Assembly (NCBI RefSeq): GCF_910592395.1
Contig: NC_088325.1
Span: 10,170,109-10,234,108 of the forward strand
DNA from: Lineus longissimus
Taxonomy: Eukaryota; Nemertea; Pilidiophora; Heteronemertea; Lineidae
DNA: 64,000 bases
Reading direction: 5' to 3'
Positions 25,401 through 35,900 of the stretch are shown piece by piece. The notes under the pieces are model-generated. The model was not told the origin of the DNA and searched no databases. It worked only from the letters and a program-made list of their open reading frames with translations. The position numbers and the translations under genes are program-made. Position 1 is the stretch's first letter, and every line of letters begins with the position of its first letter.

Positions 25401-25405
25401 ACCAT
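16486..25405 (-). CDS. SLC37A2: SLC37A2-like phosphate-linked sugar-phosphate exchanger
   Basis: Twelve coding exons on the minus strand: 25332-25405, 24385-24466, 22778-22865, 22230-22444, 21715-21791, 21160-21436, 20674-20784, 20085-20327, 19636-19684, 18760-18912, 18366-18463, 16486-16587. They join in phase for 1,569 nt (522 aa plus TGA), close to the usual length of just over 500. Family hallmarks are YASYHLSRKPISVVK (after TM1), GKGKRGFIMGVWNSHTSVGN, RIPGVIEFSLCLFFAKLVSY and ALFDVGGIVGGIVAGVVSDY. SLC37 proteins are 12-TM major-facilitator antiporters of the ER membrane that exchange glucose-6-phosphate for phosphate. The loop before the first 22230 exon residues has lumenal N-x-S/T sites (RNCS, ANDT). 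The choice among A1/A2/A4 rests on overall similarity; A2 fits best. The gene starts at ATG 25403-25405. Confidence 0.92.
18517..18727 (-). mobile_element. Pogo/Tigger-like MITE, one full and one partial copy
   Basis: Starts tacagtagaacctctctatt and ends ctaagggaggttccacggta, with internal attgaatagaaacaaccaat. A second partial end follows at 18659-18727. It sits in the SLC37A2 intron just upstream (gene sense) of exon 18366-18463. See 43464-43645 for the family. Confidence 0.8.
18928..19332 (+). mobile_element. LINE 3' remnant (CR1/L2-like)
   Basis: An open frame from 18928 to 19276 carries the typical LINE reverse-transcriptase C-terminus: LKDLHWLPVNRRIDFKILCL, THKALNTGAPEYLASLL, then ARFWNTLPDTLK and FRKGLKTWLF. 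A short 3' tail follows with agcgctatataaatataaac and (attac)n, the usual end of such elements. It is 5'-truncated, has no catalytic domain, and lies antisense in an SLC37A2 intron, starting 15 bp from the splice acceptor at 18913. Confidence 0.85.
20448..20540. repeat. G-rich tandem repeat
   Basis: Five or six copies of an 18-20 bp unit of the form gggggtaaatgtcct, each with a run of four to six G, in the SLC37A2 intron between exons 20085-20327 and 20674-20784. A further G-rich stretch follows (gggggcacgggggtgggggg). Confidence 0.8.
20838..21021 (+). mobile_element. Pogo/Tigger-like MITE, full copy
   Basis: Runs from tacagtggaacctctcttaa to tagagaggttttactgta, 184 bp, in an SLC37A2 intron. 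The internal tcccaaattggttgtttcca is shared with the other copies. Confidence 0.85.
23676..24197 (-). mobile_element. LINE 3' remnant (CR1/Rex-like)
   Basis: A minus-strand open frame encodes a LINE C-terminus: VQRRATKMIPGMR, SYEERLKLVGLPSL, RRLRGDLIEAYKI, then SNRVIDPWNSLP. It ends at a short 3' UTR and a (TATG)n tail, seen as catacatacata at 23676-23704 on the plus strand. It lies in the SLC37A2 intron between exons 22778-22865 and 24385-24466, in the same orientation as the gene. It differs in type from the fragment at 18928. Confidence 0.85.
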
Positions 25406-26829
25406 TGTCACCGAAACTTCATTTCTGTCTTGTGGCGACTGGGACGGTACTTGATGTAACAACTCCGAAAGTGTAGTCTCTCGCAACTCTCGCAACCACT
25501 GCGTAATGCCACCTACTACAATGCACTACAAAATGTTGCGAAAGACTTATTTTGGATTAACCTTTTTAATACTTTAGTTGTGGTAGTTTCTCGAATTGCA
25601 GGGTTCGCCCACCCCCGAATTCGCACCACGCAACGCAATCTCCCGGTCACCAGGCCATGAGGATTTTACATACATCCGTCGAAATTCTTACAGAGTCAGT
25701 AGGTCCTGTGCGTCGTTTGTGGCTTTGAAACAATGATCACCATTGACGATGCTTGGAGAATGCATCCAATCGTCTGCCACGTTGTTAAATTCACTGAGCG
25801 GGAGCTTCAAAAATGTTCCTCAAAAAACTTCGATTTTGTGTTTCTTTTCGCAAGTGAAGACTTTTTTAGCGTTGGCGTTCATAGATACGATATCACAGCT
25901 TAAACATACATATAGTTTGACCCGGTTCTTTCACTTTTGATGCAGTATTTCATGATTTTTGTGCAATGCGCAAAAATTGTCATGGCGCCCACATTTTTGA
26001 CAAATGGCGTTCATCTCCTCCAAAAAATTGTCGATTGGGAGTTCCAGCATCCTGGTCGAGTTGCCTGATTAAGATATTTGTGTTCTATTCGTATTTCTAT
26101 TTCTGGTGAACTGGACTTTATAAATAATTTGAGCGTTTTTTCGATTGAAAAACGTGCACCAAAAATATGATAGGCCAGAACAGAATACAATGTCTCAGAA
26201 TAGCGTGTGCTATGCCATGTGCATTGTGCGTGCATTGGACTGGATAAGTGTTGAATTCAGAAGAGGGGTTAATATTGAAAATAAGAGGAGTGAGTGAGAT
26301 TTATAACAGTATAACTTAAGGGGTGCTCCTATAGCTAATCATTACAGAAGCAGGAGGGAGAAGTTCTAAGGCCATGGCCATGGTGGGAGTAAGTAAATAA
26401 GTCGCTTTAAGATTAGAAGTTGGCCCGGAAGTGGCAACGGTAGGTTTTAGTGTTTTCCTTCTTTTTCAGCCTGATTTCACAAGGTAGTTTACCAACCCAT
26501 CGTCTTCACTCTCAATCTTAGATGGATGGTCCTGTTCTAGTGAAGAATCCATTGTCTGTCGTGATCCATCCCAGCCACCGCATCTGAGGGACTTTGTCTG
26601 GACATGGTTGAGATAGTATATGCAGTAAAAGTAAGCTTTTTAGTGATGAAGATGTGGTTTTGCAGCGCTTAGAGAGCATCAGTCAAATAGGGACTTATAC
26701 AGATATATGCCAATCCTATGACTTAGTGCGAGGCTACCATCTGGGGGATTATGACTGAATGCCTCCAAGTCCAAGTCAGAATCTCGCCTGAAAATGTACA
26801 AAAATCTAATGGTTTGAGTTCTCTTTCAG
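25406..26829. other. SLC37A2 upstream region
   Basis: The SLC37A2 start codon is at 25405, so its 5' UTR and promoter lie at the beginning of this stretch. I saw no clear TATA box. Otherwise there are only short open frames without domains. Confidence 0.35.
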
Positions 26830-27969
26830 CCTGGTTTCAAGATCATTGGAGAGAACCAGGACCACTACAGTAGAATCCCTGGGTTTGTTCAGCGGGAGTG
26901 GATGTCACGTAGGCTGTCCAAGAGAGACTCGAACTACAGTAGAAAAAGACGGACCAGTTTGGTTTGGCGTGGCTAAGTATCCATAGACAAACTGTCAACC
27001 AAAGGGGTGGAGACCTGCATGTCTCCGAGGAATGAAGTTTCTTGTCAGTCATTCTGCTGTAATTTTGCCGTTTGAAAACTCCTTGCTTCTGATCCAATGC
27101 AGTTGAGCTGCCGACATAGCGATGTCAGTCATTGCACTTGTTATAGTTGACAATGACAAAATTAAGCTGTCTAAAGTTTTGGAGTTGTTGGAAGATGAGG
27201 AGGAGGGCTCTAAAACAGGATGCCTTGCCGTATGTGTACCAGGTAGCCACCTCAGCTAGGCAATCTTACTACCATGAAATATCAGCAGCCAGTCAACGAA
27301 AGGATGGAAGCTCCAGGATGTCAAGTGTCAGAGAATTTCGTGTCTAACGGCATACAAATTTATGCTAGTTATCGTAGTGTGGTTTCTTTTCAGCTGAGGT
27401 CCAAGATTTGTGCTGCATCTGTCACATAGCCCCAGGGAAACCATCACAGGATGCTCGGAGACTTCTAAACTCACATCTGGAACCCCTGCTGTGAACAGTA
27501 GCCGAGGGCCGCACCTGATGGCAATCGCTGCCACAATGTCCCAGATCTGAATAGTAGTTACCAGCTGGCTCCACTCGTCCCTAGACCCTGTCACAACCAA
27601 GCTGAAGACAGTAGCTGTCACAATTCTGATTTCACCATGCTGAAATGTTTTTTTCGACTGTCTTTGAAGAGTATGTACTACATTGTAACAGACATTAGTC
27701 GGTCAATACAAGTACTTCCGATTTGCAGGATCCCCTGCCTCGATGCGCACTTAATTAAGCTTAAGAGTAACCAGCCTATGGTTTATAGCATGCTTCTACG
27801 CCCCTCATACAACCATCTAACTTCCCAATGTTCAGCCCAGAAAGCGGCCAATGCTTCCCCTCTCAAAGAGTCGAAAATAAAGCAACATGACACACTTAGT
27901 TCACCTGTTTTACCAATTTTTTTATTTTCTAGTTTTTTAGATTCAAAAAATGAGTGGACAAATATATGA
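26830..27969 (+). other. Unrecognised coding-like segments
   Basis: Several plus-strand open stretches follow good acceptors. One is 26830-26976 (after gttctctttcag, starting PGFKIIGENQDHYSRIPGF). Another is 27121-27241 (starting MSVIALVIVDNDKIKLSKVL and turning acidic). A third is about 27394-27492 (after gtttcttttcag, containing LCCICHIAPGKPSQDARRLL). A fourth is a long open frame from about 27500 to 27969. Convincing donors between them are weak or absent, and I recognise no domain. They may be exons of a real plus-strand gene, a decayed gene or chance. Confidence 0.25.
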
Positions 27970-29547
27970 CTCATACATGTCAGTTTCTATGACAGCCAGA
28001 TGAAGAATGAGGAGCAAAATGACAGAAAAATAATCTGATTGATTTTAAACATAACTTTGTCAAGATACCAGAAAAAAACGGCAAAAAATAAAGGTTTTTG
28101 GAACACTGAAAAACTTATGAGACAAGAGGCTAGAAGACAAATATGCAACAACTGTTGATAAATTTACCCTTGTTTAGAAATGTTTTATTTCTAAGTTAAA
28201 GGAATGCTACAATTTGAACAGAACTGAAAAATGTGTGAACTGCAATGAATTATTGAATTCATGTTCTCAATTATCAACTATTGTTTTCTGTGATTCTTTT
28301 AGCAATAAGAGAACAGTCACCAGTCACAATATTGACAGAAATTTCAGTTGAAAACAATGATTGTTTTTTGTTTAATTTACGTTAGAAAATGGTGAATATT
28401 TTATTGTCACGAATATTGGACCATCAGTGGTGATCCCACTGAGAGTGGGAGCACAGAGGATCGAGTACCCTCCGTCATTAGAAAAAAATATTAATGAAAT
28501 TACAATGAAATTTGATTTAAGATAGACCCTGAACACCACCTGGGTGTCCCTTGTTCTAAATGGTACCTGCACTTTTTCGGCCTCCTGGATTTGCCCCCAC
28601 ATGAAGATGTGTAAAAAAATATAGGACAAACCAATTGTAGTACCGGTATTTTGGTAACAAACCAACAACGTTGTACGCCCTGATCGGGAATAGAACACAT
28701 CGAGATTGTCTAAACATGACATAGCACATGAAAGATTATTGGGAGAACACAGTGTTCTATGAATATTCCACCACTATTAAAAGAACGAGCAAAGCAAGAC
28801 AGGATAGAGAAGTTAAGATATTTTTAGAAATCATCATCCAGTTGTCGTTCCGAGGTAAAAGTATTTAACTAACTTCAATAAATAGCATGCAAAACCCAGT
28901 TTTTTGGACATGGTAACTTTAGATGAGGGACACTACATCACGATGTAACTTTCAATGAAAATGCATTAGCCCCCCCAACTAGCTATGACCATCAACTGGA
29001 GATCTTGCAAGGTAGAACACAAATACTCAAAACAAGGCCATCAAAATAACAATTGATTGGAATGGACTAAAGATAATTCACTTACACACAAATTCTACAG
29101 GCCCTGCATCGTTTATGACGCACAATTTCGCTGGAACCACGTGTACAGTGACAAACGGGTTGTACCACATGCGAGGTCGGCTTGATATGAAAAGTTCTCC
29201 ATGTATGTTAATCAGTAAGAGATCTTTCTATTGGATGTATCATCATAACCAGTACCCAAAGAGACGAGAAAAAGCTAGGGATGCAGGAGTGATGGACATC
29301 CAGAAAGGGCGGGTACAATCCATATGAAAGTGTGCATGTGATTCCAACAAAGTCAGGATATCAAGAACTTTCCTCAATGTAACTTCAATCAGCTTATTTA
29401 CAAATATACAAAGATCAAAATCACTCTCGGAAGTTGGTAACCGTGGCAACCAATTACGCAACCATGACAATATCACTGGTCTGCATAACAACATTGCTTG
29501 TGTCCACGACAGAAGCTGGTCTCCATTACAACAATGGCAACCCCAAG

Positions 29548-29609
29548 TAAATTCTTTGACAAAACCAATTAAATTCTTTGACAAAACTGTAAATTCTTTG
29601 ACAAAACCA
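29548..29609. repeat. Short tandem repeat, 3 copies
   Basis: aaattctttgacaaaac occurs three times at spacings of about 24 and 21 bp. Confidence 0.8.
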
Positions 29610-29948
29610 TCAAGTTTGAGATGATATGGTAGGTTGCCGTGGCAACGATTCTGGTTCCTATGGAAACAATGCAGGTCTCCATGACAACCATGCAGTTACC
29701 CATAAATTCTCAGCCAAAAACATTCAGACTTCTAAAAACAGAACAGTAGGACATTCTCGACAGATCATCTGATGATTTTATCCAACACAGTGTCAACAAA
29801 CTTAACCACACAGGCTTTTCATATTTATTTAACCTACAAGCACATTCCTATGAAAAAAATAAATAAACGAAACGAAACTGATATCAAAATGCTCTGTTTC
29901 TAAAAATCTGGCCAAGACTGAACTCTCATTTTACAAAATGCAACATAA

Positions 29949-29954
29949 TTTATT
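29949..29954 (-). terminator. Poly(A) signal candidate for HYOU1
   Basis: TTTATT on the plus strand (AATAAA on the minus strand), 35 bp after the HYOU1 stop. That would give a very short 3' UTR. Another signal lies at 29824-29829. Confidence 0.3.
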
Positions 29955-29988
29955 CCATCAATTTGTTAAATCCTAAGTAAAGTGTTCA

Positions 29989-32900
29989 TTATAAGTCAGA
30001 CGGGTCATGTGTATTCGTTTCCTTCGTAGGTGGCGCTTCTGTCTTTGGCGGCTCTGAAATGACAAGAACAGATGAGTGAGACATGTGAATGTGGACAAGA
30101 GGGAACGTCTACCCAGCTTGTAATAACCAACTAGAAAAAAACATTAAATTGGTTTTGAGGAAAAGTTTGATCACAAATTGCATACCCCTTTAATGGCAAG
30201 AAGTCAGTTTTTAACATTACCGGCTGCATCGCAACAAGCTACTGACAATCACAAAAGATCCCAATCCTTTGGTTGCAACATGGCGGATTTGACAATATGC
30301 GGACAGCGACTTATGCTCCATAAGTGATATCAAGACAAAGCGCATACTAACCTACAGGTTTACTATCAGCCGGTTTGCTATCTGTTGTCGATTTTTTATC
30401 TTTTGTTGGTGTTTCTGGCGTTGTTTCAGGCTTTTTACCTAAAAGTGGAAAAACGCAATTAGAATACTGAAAAGATGCACAAATATTTTTGTAATACTTT
30501 TTCAGGAATCTTTTTCGATATCTCAACCAAAAAGTAGACATAATGTTGTTAACATAGTACCACAACAAACCAGCTCACATTGCTCATAATGTCATGATCG
30601 ATATCGTCTCAGACAAGACCAGACCATTTTACAAGGCAGATCAAACTCGACAAATATGGATTAGTTTGGTACTCTGCAACGGCCCGATAGTACCCCCACC
30701 AATGATTACAAACCCAATGAAACATTCCCTCGACTCTTATAAAAAGTTCCGTGGCCATATACACTTTACCAGAGGACCAAATATATCTAAAGTTGTCTAT
30801 AAATTTTTCTTTAAAAGGCTCTTGCCAGAACAAGCAAATTCACCAAAAACCATTTAAATTACCTGAATTAGTTTTCAGACAAGTACAACAACACTTTGTC
30901 ACACATACACAATACAACCCAACACAAAACTGAAGGAACAAATTCACAAAATGGACCAACATCTTCCAAGTTTCGATGATTTGCAACATTAGTGGATGAG
31001 GAATTTGCCCTGGGTATGAGAAGATAGCGAGGCCAATAACAGGCTACAGCTGAGCAGACTTAGGTTTACCTGTTGCCTCAGCGCCATCTATTTGTAGAAC
31101 TTCCTCCTCTTCAGTCGAGGAATCAGTATCTTTTTTCTCTGGCTCAGATTTATCCGTTTTCGCGTCCTTATCGGGGACCTCTATTTTTATGTCAGAATCC
31201 TTATCAGGGATGTCTATTTTAATTTCCTCTGCACCTGGAAATCATACGGAACACACACTTAAACACAACATTAAACGGAACAAACACTGCCACACAGAAT
31301 CAACAATGAAAATTATCGAACAATAAATAATTCCATAGCATATTTTCTGATTGGTGAATTCTTCAAACATGTTGCATTGCTTGTTCAATAACCCCCAGTT
31401 GTTTTTCAATAGGATCTGACCCAATCCTATTTCTGTCACAAGAATTTTGCCATAACTTGGTACCAATGGCACAATGTAAGCTAGCACCACTTCAACTCAT
31501 ATATTGTAAAATACCTCATGCTCATCTAAAAGTTTCTGAAATCCAAAGCACCTCCTTAACCTCAATACTTGCACCATATTTCAATTTAACAGTTCCTGTC
31601 CAATTTTAATACTACTCAAAGATATTTTTAGTAATGACTGAACAGGAACATTCTCTTTTTCGAAAGAACAGGATTTCTAAGGATTTGAATAAAAACAAAA
31701 AATAAAACTGAATATAACGAAAATAACTAGAATAAAACGTTTACTAAAATGTATTAGAATCGACAACCAAACTAAAAGGAAGGAAGAAATGGATGGAAAG
31801 TCGTATAGATTTGCAGAATTCTGTAAATTTTCATTGTCCAATCCTAATGGACCATTTTTGTTGCATGCAATCATAATTGCAAGTCGCAGCAACAAAAGTC
31901 ACTGGTTTGGTAGGCGCTTAAATGAGACCACCATTGATCAGTGTTTAAGCGAGGATAACTCGAGGGGGACTCTTTCTCATGCAAATTCAGGGCATTCATG
32001 TATTGTTTCAACCAGAAATCGTGAGAGGCAGGGCAGAAAAAGGCACAGCCTAAAGAAGGCAGGGTGTACCGCCTCGCTTTAAATGGAAATGAATTAGCCG
32101 CTTGTAAAAAACGCAGGCAAAAAGAGAAAGACAGAAAGGTGGGGTGTTGCCCGTAGCTAAAACTCATTAGCTGAAACGCTATCAGGGCCATAGTTTGGAA
32201 GCTAGCCATGAACGAACAAGAATTAGAATTGCCAGAAGCAAAATGAAAATTCTCAAATTCAAAGAAACAGACAAGAGGTGTTTACCACGCCTTCTTGCAG
32301 CTCGGCCCCTGTGTCGCAACATTCGCCGGTTATATTCTCGGAAGAATTTACGCAACTTGGCACGCTGGCCATCGCTCAATTGCACACCGACTGGGATGTG
32401 CAAATGACTAAATTTCCGTTGCTTTTTAGATTTTTGGGCATATTTGCCACGCGGGCGAAATCCATCTTCAAACTGGTCTTCAAATTCAACTTCAACATTC
32501 GGCCGCTTGTGCCGACTATCTCGTCCAGAGAAGCGTTTTTCGGGTTGTTTGAAATGTTCGCTCGAACGCTGGTGTTTATTTCTATTGAACCGTTTCCCGA
32601 AAATGCTACCAGAGAAAGTATCTTTACCAGTTTTTTTACCACCTTTCGAGTGGCGTTTCGATTCTTTCATTTTCATTTTTTTATCCATTTTTTCCTCCTC
32701 TTCCCGGTGCCGTTTTTCACTAAGTTTCTGGGCACGGAGTTTCCGTTCGGCTTTTTTTTTCTCCTTTTCTGCCTTGATTTTTTTCTCGCGATCAAGTTTC
32801 CGTGCCTGAGCACGATGGAGACGAATTTTCAAATCTTGTGTCATTGTTGTTAGCTTTTTTTGTATGAGGACTCGAGCCGAGTCGACTAGCGTGGTAAGCA

Positions 32901-35900
32901 ACACAGGGGTTTTTGTGCAAGCGGTTTTGTTTTGCGCTTCCTCCATTGTATTCATCCACATCTTGAAAAGAACACAACAGAAACGAAAATAAACAAAACG
33001 AAATATATAATGTTGAAGGTAATTCATGCTAGAGCCAGTCAATCAAAGTCACCATGTGATATCATTTCATTAAGCTCTACGATTCAGCCAATCTGACCTG
33101 CATGCATAACACCCCTGGTGACAAAGTCGGAAAGCACAAACACACGCCCACCAAACGACCAACTGACTTGAAACATGATAGACACCAAGTGATTGGTCTT
33201 ACTTGACTGCACAAGCAACAAGTTTATTGATGAAACAGGTTACAGAGACGCCCATTCGAATGTTTTTTCTTTTCCACGAGCATCTCTGTGACCTGTCTTA
33301 CCAACGAACTTGTTGTTTGGGCAGCCAAGTGAGACCAGTCGCTGGGTGTCTTTCATGTTTCAAGTCCCCCCTGGCTATTTGATGGTCGGGCCTTCCAACT
33401 TGGTTGCTGGGGTTTTTATTCATACATGTCAGCTTTAAAACAAATACACCTCCCAACTGACACACTTGGTTCCTTCGATCAACACGACACACCAGCATGA
33501 AAACTGGAAGACAACTTAACGATACTTAACAGAAACTTGAACAGGGAAGCAAATTTCTTGGTTGGACACTAATCTGAATAGTCACTCAGATGTAAGAAAC
33601 GCCCCGATTGGCCAGCACGAAATCAACCTGTAAGTGCCAACCAATCAGAAGGCTTCAACTGAATTTGTCACCTTTCATAAGAAAGATATTTCTACGTTTT
33701 CCATAACGTAATTGCAGACCAACAACAGAGGTGGGTGTCCAAGCGAACACTGGTGAACTCTGGTCAAAAGTAGCCACCCAGGTTTAATGCGGTTGGAATT
33801 AAGCAGGGCGCCAGAGTCAATTTTCCATGGTGACAACCAAACAACGAATTCACTGGACTTAAGTATCGATAATGTAATTCTGCTTTCCTGTTCAAGAAAC
33901 AAATCATACGAAAAGAAACCTCCTTGGTTATGAATCGAAGAACTATAGATTACCATCTGTTTTTGTTTCATTACTGGCTGTGGAATTTGCATCTGTTTTT
34001 GTTTTATTCTCTGTCTTCTCCGGTTTAGGCTTGGGCTTGTAATATTTCGCCTTGTTGAGCAAATATTTCACTTCTCGGTCAAGAGCGCCAATTTTTTGGG
34101 CAATATCTTCGACGGTGACCGGTGGCTTATCGCTGGACTTTGCAGCTTTGATATCACTTAAAGCTTTCTTGCGCCAATCCTGTTAAAAAAGTATTAGAGG
34201 CGAAAAATTAAGAAGCAAAACCCAGCACCTAAATGTAGGCCACTGCCCCAGAAATAAGAGGGAGGGGGGCACTTGGGGACTTCTCATTTTCTTTTTCAGC
34301 ACATTCTCAATCTGAAATTACTTGACTCTTTGTAGCTTCGGAAATTCTTATTCAGGACACATCAGTCAGAGTCCAAACTGCGCTTCATTATGCAATATAA
34401 CATAACCGATAATATTGCTTTATTCTGGTTCCACAGGGGATCAACTGCGACAAGGGTCCAACTGTAAATGACATGAGTCCCTAAAGCCAAAGGGGATGGA
34501 TAGCAAAGAACTGTGCTAATCGATAACCACATAAGTATCATTGGTTGGTTCCACAGCTGCTAATATCAATAGGTCATCTGTATTTTAGGTTAAAAATGTA
34601 TCATGCACCACACCAATCTAAGAATGCCCCTATTTCCAGATAAGCGGTAGAGCTCTGTTGTGGGGAAACAAATGGCCGACTCACAGGTTCAACCTTGGAC
34701 CTTCCCGACATCATGACAACTGTGTCGTCGAAATCAACAGGTGACCCATAAATCGGCGTTTGCAACTCCACCGCAATAGGCGCTCACCTGGAAACAGGCA
34801 CAGTAAAATCGTAATCAAAACCGAAAATAACCCAGCATTTCACCTACCGTTGTATCATTAATTAACTTTGATAATGTGGTCACTTCGACCTCTGTAAATA
34901 TTGGCTCGTCCGCCGTGAGATTTTTTATACTTTTCAGGAAGTATCTGGAATGATTGAGCATGCTTTTCAAGGCCTCCAGAGCTCTAGGACGGTCCTTGGT
35001 TTGTTCAACTCGATACGCAATATCCTTGAACTCCTCTTTTAAAACCGCAAGTTTGGTGTCGTATTCCTGAAATAAAATGGGTAAGTTTGTTATTTTCTCG
35101 AACCTTGTAGACTGTATAGATGGATATCTTTGTTAACAAAATGACGCCACACAAATCTTTTTCGTCACCCCATCCAGGAACCTCACGCCACTCAACTGAG
35201 GGCAACGTGACGTACCAATTTCATACGCAATCCATTCTAGATTCACTGGGACGGACAGAGTAGCCTAGATCACTTACTGCCTTGGGCGTATCCATGCCCT
35301 GCTCGTCCAACCAGTCGGACACCTCAGATAATTTCGTTTTCAATTTGATACGTTCGTCTGTTGTTGAGCATTTTTCCCAGTCTCCCTGGTACAAGTTGTC
35401 TTTCATTGTGAAAACGTAGGATTCTAAATCATTGATGGACTTTTCCCGATCTCTCTTTGCTTGGTCTTGCATTCTTAGGTCAGAAACTCTGAAAGATCAC
35501 AAAACAAATTTCAAGGAAGACGCAACAGAAAACAGCTTTCGAGTTGACCTTCATCGGCCACACTATCTTGAGGCTACAGTTGGTCTTCTTCTGCGTTCGG
35601 AAAATCTCAAACTTACATTTTCTTAGAAGCAGCAACCATTTTCTCAGTAGGTTCTTGTAGATCCATCAGGGTCTGTGTGGCAGTGAGTTTCTCCTTGATG
35701 ATGATTGGTTTCAGCTTAGCCTTCTCTTTTTCCTGAAATTGAGGCAGGGATTTGATTTGAAAATTGAACGGCACATCATTTGTGCAAGACATGAAAATCG
35801 TCATATGAATTTAGATTTCTCAAAGCCCAAAAGCTCCTGATGCTGGTCCTGCCGCAGAAGTGCTTTATAGTTCCCTCAGCCATCTTAACTAACACAAAAT

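Larger units (their letters stand above)
27970..29988. other. HYOU1 3' flank, no gene recognised
   Basis: No exon is supported. It includes three copies of an aaattctttgacaaaac unit at 29548-29609, and several palindromic gttgccNNggcaac-like motifs between 29437 and 29688. Part is probably HYOU1 3' UTR. Confidence 0.35.

Noticed and set aside
32278-32853. 191-codon plus-strand ORF opposite the nested HYOU1 ORF
   Set aside because: It is the complement of a K/E-rich stretch and reads as F/S/L-rich sequence with no domain. Likely a shadow.
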